28,788 nucleotides of DNA from Alcaligenaceae bacterium (GCA_947380655.1 CANCRX010000040.1:1-28788); one strand, 5' to 3'; shown: positions 21,224 through 28,788, counted from the first letter of the stretch. The notes: generated by a model from the letters alone, not told the origin. Translations and numbers: made by a program.

Positions 21224-22023
21224 TTCTCAACCTGTTGATTGGTAGTGAGTTCTTGTTCTGGTCGTTGGGGCACTGAATGATAACGAGCGCCTTTACGCCA
21301 TAATTTAAAAGCCTGGATATGGATGCGCAGCATCACACCAATCGTCATCATCGGCATCGAGATGAACGAAGTAAAAAGCAGGCGGGTAGTCAGCGGCGTG
21401 GCCTGGGTCACAATCGCGGTACGCAATAAAGGCTCAGGAAGATCTGGCGTGTCATGATAATCAATTGACACGCGCTGATGCCCAGCCCGCTCGTGCAGCG
21501 CAAAGCGATAGCGACCGACCACCTCGCAAAACGGTGAAACGTGAAAGACTTTTATGCACTCGAGTTCTGTTTCATCGCCAATCGGGCTCAAGTCCCGTGT
21601 ACTCAGTAAATACTGGTGTTTCTGGCCAAAGGTGTTGTTCACCTCTGCAAGTAACGCACGTAACTGCCCCTCCCGATCATGAATAAACCAAAAGCTCACG
21701 GGATTAAATACATAACCTAATACGCGCGGGAAACACTGTAACGTCGTCGCCCCCACCTCAAACTGCATGCCTGCCTGCACGACTTTGCTCTTGATCCATA
21801 CGTATAAATCAGAGCCATCACAGGCGCCATGATCGTTAGACCAGAAACTGATTGGTCGGCTACGCTCGATACCAAACAGCCAGGAGTTAAATGACGCGAG
21901 TCTGTTAGGCTGGTCAATGCGTAGTCGCAAACAAAACACCCGATAAACAAAACGGTGAATGAAGGGGCGCATGCGCGCATGCATTACCCTGCCCTGACAT
22001 AACTCGATTGGGTGTTCAGTCAT
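21220..22023 (-). CDS. DUF1365 family protein
   Basis: The 267-residue protein is a typical DUF1365 member. It begins MTEHPIELCQGRVMHARMRPFIHRFVYRV and contains GYVFNPVSFWFIHD (about residue 100), LLAEVNNTFGQKHQYLL, and KVFHVSPFCEVVGRYRF. Near the C-terminus comes SFISMPMMTIGVMLRIHIQAFKLWRKG, a hydrophobic helix that may anchor it to the membrane. The family is nearly always encoded between a FAD oxidoreductase and a CFA-like methyltransferase; its reaction is not established. I chose the ATG at 22023, which overlaps the previous gene by 8 bp, over a GTG at 22059 that would add 12 atypical residues. Confidence 0.9.
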   Translation of the reverse strand: MTEHPIELCQGRVMHARMRPFIHRFVYRVFCLRLRIDQPNRLASFNSWLFGIERSRPISFWSNDHGACDGSDLYVWIKSKVVQAGMQFEVGATTLQCFPRVLGYVFNPVSFWFIHDREGQLRALLAEVNNTFGQKHQYLLSTRDLSPIGDETELECIKVFHVSPFCEVVGRYRFALHERAGHQRVSIDYHDTPDLPEPLLRTAIVTQATPLTTRLLFTSFISMPMMTIGVMLRIHIQAFKLWRKGARYHSVPQRPEQELTTNQQVEK

Positions 22024-23341
22024 AGACGGCATTCCAGGGCGGCTCAACACCAAAATCACGCACCACTCTCAGAGCGGCCTTTAAACCATCCTCATGAAAG
22101 CCATAACCCGCCCAGGCACCACAAAACCATGCCCGGTCATTACCTTGTATCGTGCTCAGCATTTTCTGTGACTGTGCTGCGCGCATGTCCAGCACAGGAT
22201 GTTCATATTCAAACTGTTGAATCACTTTGGAAGCATCGGGAGACCGGTGGGGATTGAGTGTCACCACAACAGGTGTTTTAAAAGGCAAAGGCTGCAGTTG
22301 ATTAAGCAAATAACTGACGGCTACAGGACGCTGCGCACCCCGACCGCTAGCGGTCATATAGTTCCAGGCAGACCAGACTTTTTTCCGACGCGGCAGCAAA
22401 GCCGTGTCAGTATGCAATACAGCCAGATTAGGCTGATAGCGAAAGCCGCTCAACACAGAACGTTCTTGCTCACTCGCATCAAGTAGTCGCAAAGCGGTCG
22501 GCGCATGGCAGGCGAAAATCACGGCATCGAAGCGCTCTGTTCCTTGAGCTGACTCTACCGTGAGGCCTTGAGCATCCCTTCTAACCCGCTGAACGGCACA
22601 GTTCAGCCGCGCGTCGGATATTTGCTTAAGCATGGCTTTTACATATTCACGCGAACCACCCATCACGGTTTTCCACTGCGGACGATTTTCAATCTGGAGC
22701 AGGCGATGATTCAAACAGAATGCGAGAAAATTTTCTGCAGGAAAATCCAGAATATCTTCAACAGTCGAAGACCAGATCGCAGCAGCCATCGGCAGTAAAT
22801 ACCAATCCCGCATCGCTTGACCAAATCGCTCCTTTTCAAGCAATGCCGCTAATGTACAGGGCTCAGACCGGGCTTGTTCAAGATATGCTTGCGCATTGCG
22901 GTTGAAGCGCAAAATATCGCGCAGCATACTCAAAAATTTTGGACGCAGGAGATTGGTACGCTGCGCAAACACGGTATCCAGATTGGTACCCGCCCACTCG
23001 ATATCGGGATCTTCAATCGAAACACCAAACGACATATCAGTCGCATGCACAGCAATACCCAAGTGTGCAAACAACTGAATCAAATTCGGATAGGTCAGAT
23101 CGTTATGCACCAGAAATCCAGTGTCAACAGGATGAGTCATCCCCTCGAGCGTGACATCAACCGTGTTTGAATGACCACCAAAATATTGGGCTGACTCAAA
23201 TAGCGTGACGCGATAACGATCGGCTAACAGCCAGGCGCTGGACAACCCTGCGATACCCGCACCGATCACAGCAATACGACTACCAGCAGGAAGTTTTGCT
23301 CGATCCATGGCTTGTGCACGATGCGGGTCAGGAGTGTGCAT
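22016..23341 (-). CDS. FAD-dependent oxidoreductase (amine-oxidase fold)
   Basis: The 441-residue protein has an N-terminal dinucleotide-binding motif RIAVIGAGIAGLSSAWLLA (about residues 23-41), then LFESAQYFGGHSNTVDV and PVDTGFLVHNDLTYPNL. Near the C-terminus WFCGAWAGYGFHEDGLKAAL closes the FAD site. This is the NAD(P)/FAD-binding protein found with DUF1365 and CFA-like enzymes. It probably oxidises or desaturates an acyl chain, but that is inference from context. I chose the ATG at 23341, with GAGG about 10 bases upstream and 2 bp after the preceding stop, over a TTG at 23347. Confidence 0.9.
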   Translation of the reverse strand: MHTPDPHRAQAMDRAKLPAGSRIAVIGAGIAGLSSAWLLADRYRVTLFESAQYFGGHSNTVDVTLEGMTHPVDTGFLVHNDLTYPNLIQLFAHLGIAVHATDMSFGVSIEDPDIEWAGTNLDTVFAQRTNLLRPKFLSMLRDILRFNRNAQAYLEQARSEPCTLAALLEKERFGQAMRDWYLLPMAAAIWSSTVEDILDFPAENFLAFCLNHRLLQIENRPQWKTVMGGSREYVKAMLKQISDARLNCAVQRVRRDAQGLTVESAQGTERFDAVIFACHAPTALRLLDASEQERSVLSGFRYQPNLAVLHTDTALLPRRKKVWSAWNYMTASGRGAQRPVAVSYLLNQLQPLPFKTPVVVTLNPHRSPDASKVIQQFEYEHPVLDMRAAQSQKMLSTIQGNDRAWFCGAWAGYGFHEDGLKAALRVVRDFGVEPPWNAVYD

Positions 23342-23343
23342 GC

Positions 23344-23901
23344 TCAAATACCCTCTTTAAGGGTAACAGCACCCTCACCCAGCAAGGACGCGCGAAGACT
23401 CGAACTGCGCGTCTCAGGATCCAGCCAGATCGCCGCAAAGGCCTCTGCAAAGGCAGGGTCACTGATTTCACCGAGTAATGCTGTCGCTGAATAAAAACTG
23501 ACGCCTTGCCCGGGAGTAAAGCACCCGACCAAGCGATCATCCAAGGTAACGTCGGGCACAATGCGATGCAAAGTGTCTGACCAGGATTGCAATACCTCTG
23601 TCGCTGGCTGGCGCAAACGTTTCAACTCGTCTATGGAAGCCGACACAATCATTTCGGCAGGTAATGTTCTCAAATAACTCAAATCAAGAACAAACGGCTG
23701 GTTGAGGTCGTAGTGGGCACCAGAAACAAATAACCGTGCACGATAGAGTTTGAATACCGTCCAGCTAAATACCCCCTCTCCGGACATCGTCCAGGTATGA
23801 GGATGAGCACTGAGGAGTGCCTGGGGCAGTAAGTCCGTTTGCGTCGTGTTCAAGGAAAGTTCATCAAAAAAGGGTTGATCAAGCTGTTCAAAAGCTTTCA
23901 A
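23344..23901 (-). CDS. Chalcone-isomerase-like protein, no signal peptide
   Basis: The 185-residue protein shares motifs with the product of 19506-20030: WTVFKLYRARLFV, PFVLDLSYLRTLPAEM, CFTPGQGVSFY and AAIWLDPETRSSSLRASLLG. This marks it as Chalcone_3-like, a fold that binds fatty acids. Unlike its paralogue it has no recognisable signal, and begins MKAFEQLDQPFFDEL. The start is weak: the only plausible codon in frame is TTG at 23901, without a ribosome site, and a stop lies about 60 bases upstream. An ATG at 23787 would cut into the first strand of the domain. It is the first gene of the nine-gene cassette, facing the TetR gene. Confidence 0.78.
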   Translation of the reverse strand: MKAFEQLDQPFFDELSLNTTQTDLLPQALLSAHPHTWTMSGEGVFSWTVFKLYRARLFVSGAHYDLNQPFVLDLSYLRTLPAEMIVSASIDELKRLRQPATEVLQSWSDTLHRIVPDVTLDDRLVGCFTPGQGVSFYSATALLGEISDPAFAEAFAAIWLDPETRSSSLRASLLGEGAVTLKEGI

Positions 23902-24014
23902 AAAAATGCAGCAATATATAGAAACCTCATTTTTACACGAATTAGTACAAAATGCGACTGATTAGTAATAATATATACTTATCGGTTATTAATCCTTAAT
24001 CTGGATCCTATTCA
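23902..24014. promoter_or_regulatory. Divergent control region between the lipid cassette and tetR
   Basis: This AT-rich spacer must hold promoters for both directions. It contains ATTAGTA twice, at 23941-23947 and 23961-23967, exactly 20 bp apart. An imperfect palindrome AGTA-8-TACT lies at 23964-23979 and includes TATACT (23974-23979) as a possible -10 for tetR. These are candidate operator elements for the TetR protein. No strong -35 is visible in either direction. Confidence 0.4.
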
Positions 24015-24629
24015 ATGTCCGGCTCTGCAGCAAAAAAACTTTCTTTTAAGCAGCAACAACTCCAATTCAGAGAAAACGCGATTCTCGATGTTGTTAATCG
24101 TTTGCTTGCTAAAAAAGGCTTTGATCTCATGACGATGGATGAGGTCGCAGCAGAGGTCGGGATTGCCAAGGCCAGCCTCTACAAGCATTTCGAGTCCAAG
24201 GAAGTCCTCTCTGCGGCTTCAATGACCCGACTCATGGAGCAGACCATCGCTGTCGCGTCTAGCCTGCCGGCCTCGCTCTGCGCGCTAGACAAGCTCAAAT
24301 CAATCGTTCGGTGGGCAATCCAGACGCACCTGGGCGGAACCATGCCACTGCTTCCTTCTACGCGTTCAAGCATCCAGCAGGCATTACTGACCTACCCGCC
24401 CTATATTGAAAAACTTAGTGCACTAACCGAACAACTCGGTGGCTGGATTGGTGAAGCACAGGAACATGGCACGCTATCCAACACGTTACCCGGAGAAGTG
24501 ATCCTCTACACCATTTTTGCGCGATCTTGTGACCCAGTTGCTGATTTTCTAAAAATGGGCGGTGCCTTTTCAGATGCTGAAATCGTGGAATTGTTGATCC
24601 GGACCTGCTTTGATGGCATGACAGGATGA
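24015..24629 (+). CDS. TetR/AcrR-family transcriptional regulator
   Basis: The 204-residue protein has an N-terminal TetR helix-turn-helix: ILDVVNRLLAKKGFDLMTMDEVAAEVGIAKASLYKHFESKEVL (about residues 24-66). The ligand-binding domain after it is not recognisable by motif. It is probably a repressor whose gene faces the nine-gene lipid cassette across a 113-bp spacer, the usual layout for a TetR regulator and its target. Its effector could be a fatty acid or other amphipathic compound; this is inference. The ATG at 24015 has a GGATC sequence about 9 bases upstream. Confidence 0.92.
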   Translation: MSGSAAKKLSFKQQQLQFRENAILDVVNRLLAKKGFDLMTMDEVAAEVGIAKASLYKHFESKEVLSAASMTRLMEQTIAVASSLPASLCALDKLKSIVRWAIQTHLGGTMPLLPSTRSSIQQALLTYPPYIEKLSALTEQLGGWIGEAQEHGTLSNTLPGEVILYTIFARSCDPVADFLKMGGAFSDAEIVELLIRTCFDGMTG

Positions 24630-24696
24630 TCTGGCGCGCCTGCCCCAATAAAGTCGATGCATCAGCTAGAATCGATTTCTTTTTTGTGGGCGTCTT

Positions 24697-25611
24697 ATGT
24701 GGTTTAAGAATCTGAAAATATATCGTCTGGCCTCCTCATGGAATCAAACACCAGACCAGCTTGACGCCCTGCTCGCAAAAGAGGCTTTTGTGTCTGTGGG
24801 CGCTTCCGCGCCTCTTTCCGTCGGCTGGGTTCCCCCACGTGAACAAGATGCACGTTTCGCCTACAGCGTTGACAAACAGATTCTGTGCGCTCATCGCACT
24901 GAAAAAAAGCTGCTGCCCGCGACCGTCATTAACCAGTTCGTAAAAGCCCGCGCCCTAGAGCTCGAAGAGCAACAAGGCTTCAAGCCTGGTCGCAAACAGC
25001 TACGTGACCTCAAAGAAGAGGTCACCAATACGCTATTACCCCGAGCATTCAGCTTGCAGCGTGACACGCGTGTGTGGATTGATCCCGTCAACCACTGGCT
25101 GATCATCGATACCGCATCAACCTCCAAAGCCGAAGAAATTCTCTCCGCACTCGGAAAAGCCATCTACCCTTTCCCGGTCGAACCCGTCCAAGTCACCATC
25201 AGCCCCGGCGCTGCGATGACTGACTGGATCATCAGCGGCCAGGCTGCGCCCAATTTCACCATCGACCAGGACGCAGAACTGCGCGCAGGCGGCGACAAAG
25301 CTGCTGTGGTGCGCTATGTTAAGTCAGCGCTGGACAGCGATGAAATCCAGAAACACGTTAAGGGTGGCAAACAATGTTCACGCCTGGCACTTACGTTCAA
25401 CGATCGCGTGTCCTTTGTCCTGAATGAATCTCTCGACGTCAAACGCATAGCTGCGCTCGACATCCTCGATGAATCAGACAGTCAGATGGCTGCCAATGAA
25501 AATGAAAAATTCGATGGCGATTTCACGCTGATGTGCGCGGAGCTTAATTTACTGCTGGCCAGCCTGCTCGATGCACTCGAAGAAAAAGTCATCACTGCCA
25601 AGGCGGCCTAA
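24697..25611 (+). CDS. rdgC: Recombination-associated protein RdgC
   Basis: The 304-residue protein matches RdgC over its length: MWFKNLKIYRLAS at the start, ARFAYSVDKQILCAHRTEKKLLPATVINQFVKARALELEEQQGFKPGRKQLRDLKEEV in the N-terminal third, and FNDRVSFVLNESLDVKRIAALDILDE near the C-terminus. RdgC is a ring-shaped dimer that binds double-stranded DNA and limits RecA access. It is a soluble nucleoid-associated protein. The ATG at 24697 has only a weak G-rich ribosome site. A TAGAAT at 24668 could be a -10 element, but no matching -35 is clear. Confidence 0.96.
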   Translation: MWFKNLKIYRLASSWNQTPDQLDALLAKEAFVSVGASAPLSVGWVPPREQDARFAYSVDKQILCAHRTEKKLLPATVINQFVKARALELEEQQGFKPGRKQLRDLKEEVTNTLLPRAFSLQRDTRVWIDPVNHWLIIDTASTSKAEEILSALGKAIYPFPVEPVQVTISPGAAMTDWIISGQAAPNFTIDQDAELRAGGDKAAVVRYVKSALDSDEIQKHVKGGKQCSRLALTFNDRVSFVLNESLDVKRIAALDILDESDSQMAANENEKFDGDFTLMCAELNLLLASLLDALEEKVITAKAA

Positions 25612-25614
25612 GCC

Positions 25615-25935
25615 ATGGACCTCATGATTCATAGCCAGGTGATTGAGACCGTCGAAGGTGGCGTACTGATGGGCGTCACCGCCGAAGACTTGCACGTCAA
25701 AGCTTATGTGGTGATTGCACCGGCAGACTTTACCGTGGTCGAAAAACTCATCCCAACAGCGATTTTTGAAAGCGGCGTACAGGTTCATGTTGCCGCAGTG
25801 GACCAGTCAGGTGACATCACTGAGCAAGTCGTCCAGATCCTCGAAAACATGCAACCCGACGATGTCGTGGCTTATCTTTGCGAGAACGCCATCAGTTACG
25901 GTGAAACACTTGCAGTACTCGGCATCAAACACTAA
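25615..25935 (+). CDS. Small conserved-looking protein downstream of rdgC
   Basis: The 106-residue acidic protein is MDLMIHSQVIETVEGGVLMG and onward, without signal peptide or membrane segment. Alternating hydrophobic strands (HVKAYVVIAPADFTVVEKLIPTAIF, VQVHVAAVDQSGDITEQVVQIL) suggest a small alpha/beta fold. I do not recognise a family. It starts 3 bp after the rdgC stop, with AAGGCGG as a ribosome site inside the end of rdgC, so the two are cotranscribed and possibly coupled. A role linked to RdgC is possible, but rests on position alone. Confidence 0.75.
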   Translation: MDLMIHSQVIETVEGGVLMGVTAEDLHVKAYVVIAPADFTVVEKLIPTAIFESGVQVHVAAVDQSGDITEQVVQILENMQPDDVVAYLCENAISYGETLAVLGIKH

Positions 25936-25944
25936 CAGCAATCT

Positions 25945-25989
25945 AAACCGCGGTTACGGGCTGATACCTAGTCTGCAGCCGCGTTTTTT
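25945..25989 (+). terminator. Possible terminator after the rdgC operon
   Basis: AAACCGCGG (25945-25953) can pair with CCGCGTTT (25979-25986) with one bulged C. GGCTG (25959-25963) and CAGCC (25976-25980) offer an alternative inner stem. A run of T residues follows directly from 25984. The T-run lies within the last codons of the convergent permease gene. The loop is long, so this is a moderate candidate. Confidence 0.45.
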
Positions 25990-27326
25990 TTGACTTTTAC
26001 AGTCAGAAACAGAGCAACGACACCAACTGCCATGACGATCAGCGATATATGCACCGCATTTTTACTTGCAGCATAGGTAATGCTTGAGTAAGTCAGATAC
26101 GCGCAGGTCAGACAAAACAAAATCGGCGTCAAAGGGTATAGAGGAACTTTAAAGGGTCTCTCAGTCAGTGGATCTTTGATCCGCATGACAAACAGCGACA
26201 ACCCCACCAGAAAAAGAAACAACCAGAAAACAGGGGCGGTAAATTCAACCATCACCTCGAACCCATCGGTCTGCCAAATACCAAACCCCACCAGCGCAAG
26301 GCTCAAAACCGATTGAACACAGTACGCCGCAATAGGTGAGCCGCGGTGTGCATGCCAGTAGCCCATAAACCGCAGCGCGGTCCAATCGCGGCCCAACGCA
26401 TAATTAGTACGTGCACCCACAATCATCGTCGCATTAATGCTCGTCAGTGCAGAAACTGCCACAAACACCCCTAGCACCCGCTCACCCCACGGACCAAAAG
26501 CCTTTCCCATCAGATCTGCTGCAACAGCCTGGCTACCCGCAAGACCGGTCATACCAAGGCCTGCAACCATTGCAATATTGACCAACACGTAGACGAGTGT
26601 GAGGATCAGAATACTGATCACGATCACTGGCACGATCGCGCTGCGTCCTCCTTTGACTTCCGCCGAGATATAGGCGGCTTCGTTCCACCCCCCATAAGTC
26701 AAGAGCACAAATACCATCGCTAAGCCAAACATCCCCAGACTTGGCGTGGAGGAAAAGAGTGCCGGTGATGCGGGTGCCTCAGGAGCAACCAGGAAACCTG
26801 CTATCGCCACACACACCAAACCACTGACCTCAATGATGGTTAACAGTGTTTGCACCCAGGACGCAGCATGAATACCAATCAGATTGACAATCGTCAACAC
26901 AGCGACAATCGTGACGGCCCACATCGCAACGGAATGAGGTCCCAAGGAAAAAGCCTTGCTCATATAATCGCCAAAAACAAAAGCCAGCAACGCAATGGAT
27001 CCGGTATTGATCACGGTAGCCTTGGCCCAGGCGTAGAGAAAGGACAGATGCTTGCCAAAGGCTCTGGCAATGAAGTGATAATCGCCCCCTGCATGAGGAT
27101 AAGTCGTAGCAAGCTCGGCATAACAGAGTGCACCAGCCAGGGAAATGACACCTCCCAGTATCCAGGCAACGACCATCCAGCCTGCATCGCCCGTGACACC
27201 AGCGACCATCGAAGGGGTTTTAAAAATCCCTGCGCCCACGACGATCCCCACAATAATAGCGATCGCACTGAAAGCGCTTAATGTTCTGGCGGGCTCTTGA
27301 ACGACATTCTGTTGTGAAACATTCAT
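25968..27326 (-). CDS. APC-family amino acid permease
   Basis: The 452-residue protein has about 12 membrane helices. It opens with the APC signature in helix 1, AIAIIVGIVVGAGIFKTPSMVAG (residues 22-44), followed by GGVISLAGALCYAELATTYPHAGGDYHFIARAFG. It should import or exchange amino acids or related compounds across the inner membrane; the substrate cannot be named. It ends in a Lys-rich cytoplasmic tail. The start at 27326 lies 14 bp after the methyltransferase stop, so the two are probably in one transcript. No strong ribosome site is visible. Confidence 0.92.
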   Translation of the reverse strand: MNVSQQNVVQEPARTLSAFSAIAIIVGIVVGAGIFKTPSMVAGVTGDAGWMVVAWILGGVISLAGALCYAELATTYPHAGGDYHFIARAFGKHLSFLYAWAKATVINTGSIALLAFVFGDYMSKAFSLGPHSVAMWAVTIVAVLTIVNLIGIHAASWVQTLLTIIEVSGLVCVAIAGFLVAPEAPASPALFSSTPSLGMFGLAMVFVLLTYGGWNEAAYISAEVKGGRSAIVPVIVISILILTLVYVLVNIAMVAGLGMTGLAGSQAVAADLMGKAFGPWGERVLGVFVAVSALTSINATMIVGARTNYALGRDWTALRFMGYWHAHRGSPIAAYCVQSVLSLALVGFGIWQTDGFEVMVEFTAPVFWLFLFLVGLSLFVMRIKDPLTERPFKVPLYPLTPILFCLTCAYLTYSSITYAASKNAVHISLIVMAVGVVALFLTVKVKKNAAAD

Positions 27327-27340
27327 TACGTTTAAAAACC

Positions 27341-28219
27341 TTAATTACGTTTCGCCGTCACGGGATACAACGGTAGATTTTCCATTACATGGCCTGACAT
27401 CGCCTGATCACTCAGGGTCATGTCCAGCACCCTTAGTTGCTCGGAATGATCAACAAAACTAAAACTTAAATGATTTCCTACTAGTTTCGCGCCGAGAATA
27501 CTTTGTTTTTTTCCATACAGCGTTAAGGTCCCGCCGATCTTTTGATAATGCTGGACTATCTCGACGCTTGCGTCTTTTGAGGCCTCCATCCCGTAAATAT
27601 TCCAGGTGCCTGCGACATAGGCTGGAACCACCCAGAAATAGGCGCGATCCTGTTCGTCACTGCCCAACACGCGGTCTGGCTCCCAGTCACCCATGTTGAA
27701 AGAGTTGGCAACAATTCGCGTGCCAGGTTTCATCTTAAGCAAGGTGGGTCGCAACTGAAGATTCAGATCTGGTAACAGGTAAAGCGTGACCACGCTCGCT
27801 TGAGAAAAATTTTCCTTGAAAATATCGCCGTGGATCATCCTAACCTTGTCGGTCAATCCTGCGCGTTCGATATTTCGTTTAGCCAGTTCGGTCAAATCCG
27901 GGTTGTATTCGATGCCTACGGATTGAGCACCAAAATCACGCGCTGCGGCTATCGCAATTTTTCCATCGCCCGCCCCCAGGTCGTACACCAGGTCATCAGG
28001 CGTGACGGCAGCCGCCTGCAACATCATGGCGGCCACTGCATCGCTGGTGGGGACCCAGATTACATCTTTTCCTACCTGACCCAATTTTGGTTGATACGCT
28101 GCATCACCAAACGTGCGTGGCTTAGGGGTTTGCGCCCAGCTGGTTTGTTGCATCAGCCCACTGAGGCAAATAAAAGCTACGCAAGTTACCCAGAACGCAT
28201 TTTTTTTCAATCTCAGCAT
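27341..28219 (-). CDS. Class I SAM methyltransferase with N-terminal signal sequence
   Basis: The 292-residue protein has a signal-like N-terminus, MLRLKKNAFWVTCVAFICLS with cleavage likely near residue 29 (SWA-Q). A class I methyltransferase core follows: motif I VYDLGAGDGK at residues 78-87, the acidic turn GIEYNPDLTELAKRN, then MIHGDIFKENF and VVTLYLLPDLNLQLRPTLLKMKPGTRIV. A C-terminal beta-rich part (about residues 195-292) is unlike usual methyltransferases. I chose the ATG at 28219. An upstream in-frame start at 28273 would overlap the neighbouring gene and place 18 extra residues before the signal. Export of a SAM-dependent enzyme would be unusual, so it may instead be membrane-anchored with a cytoplasmic domain. 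Confidence 0.8.
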   Translation of the reverse strand: MLRLKKNAFWVTCVAFICLSGLMQQTSWAQTPKPRTFGDAAYQPKLGQVGKDVIWVPTSDAVAAMMLQAAAVTPDDLVYDLGAGDGKIAIAAARDFGAQSVGIEYNPDLTELAKRNIERAGLTDKVRMIHGDIFKENFSQASVVTLYLLPDLNLQLRPTLLKMKPGTRIVANSFNMGDWEPDRVLGSDEQDRAYFWVVPAYVAGTWNIYGMEASKDASVEIVQHYQKIGGTLTLYGKKQSILGAKLVGNHLSFSFVDHSEQLRVLDMTLSDQAMSGHVMENLPLYPVTAKRN

Positions 28220-28227
28220 GACTCGGC

Positions 28228-28788
28228 TCACTGATCCATTGTGGTGTGCTGACCAAACTCCTGACCCGCCCACCCCTCGATATGACGAATGATATTGGCA
28301 TAATCTCGCGGACCATCGCCCTGGCTAATCGCGAACGCCAGAAACTGCCTGGCTGCGGGGCTCACCGTCATCGGCACCCCGAGCTTTTCGGCTTCTTCCA
28401 TGCACAGCTTGATGTCTTTATGCAGTAGGTCGGTCGTGAAACGCGTTGGAAACTCACGATTCAGAATACATTGCGGGATTTTTTCCTGTGTGGCAAAGGA
28501 TCGACCGCTTGAGACATTGATGACATCGAGCATTGTCTTGGGATCCAGCCCTGCTTTCGCACCGTAAACCAGCGTTTCGCAACTGGCGACGATACTCACC
28601 GCGCATAAAGTGTTATTGACGATTTTCATCGTCTGGCCCAGACTAGGCTCGGCGCCCAGATAAAAAATATTTTTGCCCAAAATTGAAAGAACAGGATGGG
28701 CTTCTTGGTATGCAGCCTCAGGGCCAGAAGCCATGAGTGTCAAGGTACCTTTCTCAGCGCCGATGGTGCCACCACTGACAGGCGTTCC
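28228..28788 (-). CDS. 3-hydroxyisobutyrate-dehydrogenase-family protein, N-terminus missing
   Basis: The fragment encodes the last 186 residues of a beta-hydroxyacid dehydrogenase; the 5' end is beyond the window. It enters at GTPVSGGTIGAEKGTLTLMA, the conserved substrate-binding strand of the family. It includes the catalytic-lysine region GQTMKIVNNTLCAVSIVASCETLVYGAKAGLD and the C-terminal HKDIKLCMEEAEKLGVPMTVSPAARQFL. The family includes 3-hydroxyisobutyrate dehydrogenase, tartronate semialdehyde reductase and related enzymes, and the fragment does not decide among them. The NAD(P)-binding domain is not visible. It ends 8 bp before the methyltransferase start, in the same transcript direction. 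Confidence 0.88.
   Translation of the reverse strand, partial: GTPVSGGTIGAEKGTLTLMASGPEAAYQEAHPVLSILGKNIFYLGAEPSLGQTMKIVNNTLCAVSIVASCETLVYGAKAGLDPKTMLDVINVSSGRSFATQEKIPQCILNREFPTRFTTDLLHKDIKLCMEEAEKLGVPMTVSPAARQFLAFAISQGDGPRDYANIIRHIEGWAGQEFGQHTTMDQ

Noticed and set aside
23897..23932. Possible frameshift at a T7 run, with an upstream ATG (MRFLYIAAFF) that would join the chalcone-isomerase-like frame
   Set aside because: The upstream ATG has no ribosome site and the joined N-terminus would not make a convincing signal peptide. The TTG start explains the gene without a frameshift.

Overview
The window looks like a chromosomal stretch of a betaproteobacterium, most likely Burkholderiales near Alcaligenaceae. 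The clues are the sucD-sucC / DUF2889 / recX-recA block next to a TctD/TctE-type two-component system, the mid-to-high GC protein-coding style and the family types of the transporters. This placement is inference from gene content, not from a marker-gene search. I see no rRNA, tRNA, CRISPR array, insertion sequence or phage gene.

Layout. (1) 1-3643, minus strand: 5' end of sucD, sucC, a DUF2889 gene, recX and recA. A textbook SOS promoter lies at 3746-3772 and an 18-bp tandem repeat sits in the recA leader. (2) 3898-6103, plus strand: an OmpR-family response regulator and its 2CSK_N-type sensor kinase, with regularly spaced direct repeats in front. (3) 6113-11146, minus strand: ttrBCA, a complete tetrathionate reductase (Tat-exported molybdoenzyme TtrA, NrfD-like membrane subunit TtrC, four-cluster ferredoxin TtrB) behind a well-placed FNR-type box. 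(4) 11398-14502, plus strand and divergent from ttrBCA: two half-size YeeE/YedE sulfur-transport proteins, a small exported protein with four NPC[A/G]P repeats, a conserved protein of unknown function with a histidine-rich motif, and an exported tandem-domain rhodanese, closed by a terminator. (5) 14714-16384, plus strand: an MHS-type MFS carrier with a large periplasmic insertion, followed by two terminators. (6) 16465-23901, minus strand: a tightly overlapping nine-gene cassette (two chalcone-isomerase-like proteins, FAD oxidoreductase, DUF1365, CFA-synthase-like methyltransferase, GPH-type MFS, DUF3833 lipoprotein, SDR, NTF2-like), with a divergent TetR regulator at 24015. (7) 24697-25935, plus strand: rdgC and a small unknown gene. 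(8) 25968-28788, minus strand: a 3-hydroxyisobutyrate-dehydrogenase-like gene (truncated by the window), an apparently exported SAM methyltransferase and an APC permease.

How the genes may work together. Regions 3 and 4 read as one divergent sulfur module. Tetrathionate would be reduced to thiosulfate outside the cytoplasm under low oxygen. The YeeE/YedE pair could move thiosulfate or a related sulfur species, and the rhodanese and Cys-repeat protein could handle sulfane sulfur in the periplasm. The TtrRS sensor pair known from Salmonella is absent here. Region 6 reads as a membrane-lipid modification cassette like those found near RpoE-ChrR (singlet-oxygen response) loci in other proteobacteria, but here it is paired with a TetR regulator. 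The most novel-looking items are the sulfur module with its unexplained Cys-repeat and HGHFH proteins, and the lipid cassette whose CFA-like enzyme lacks two of the usual active-site residues.
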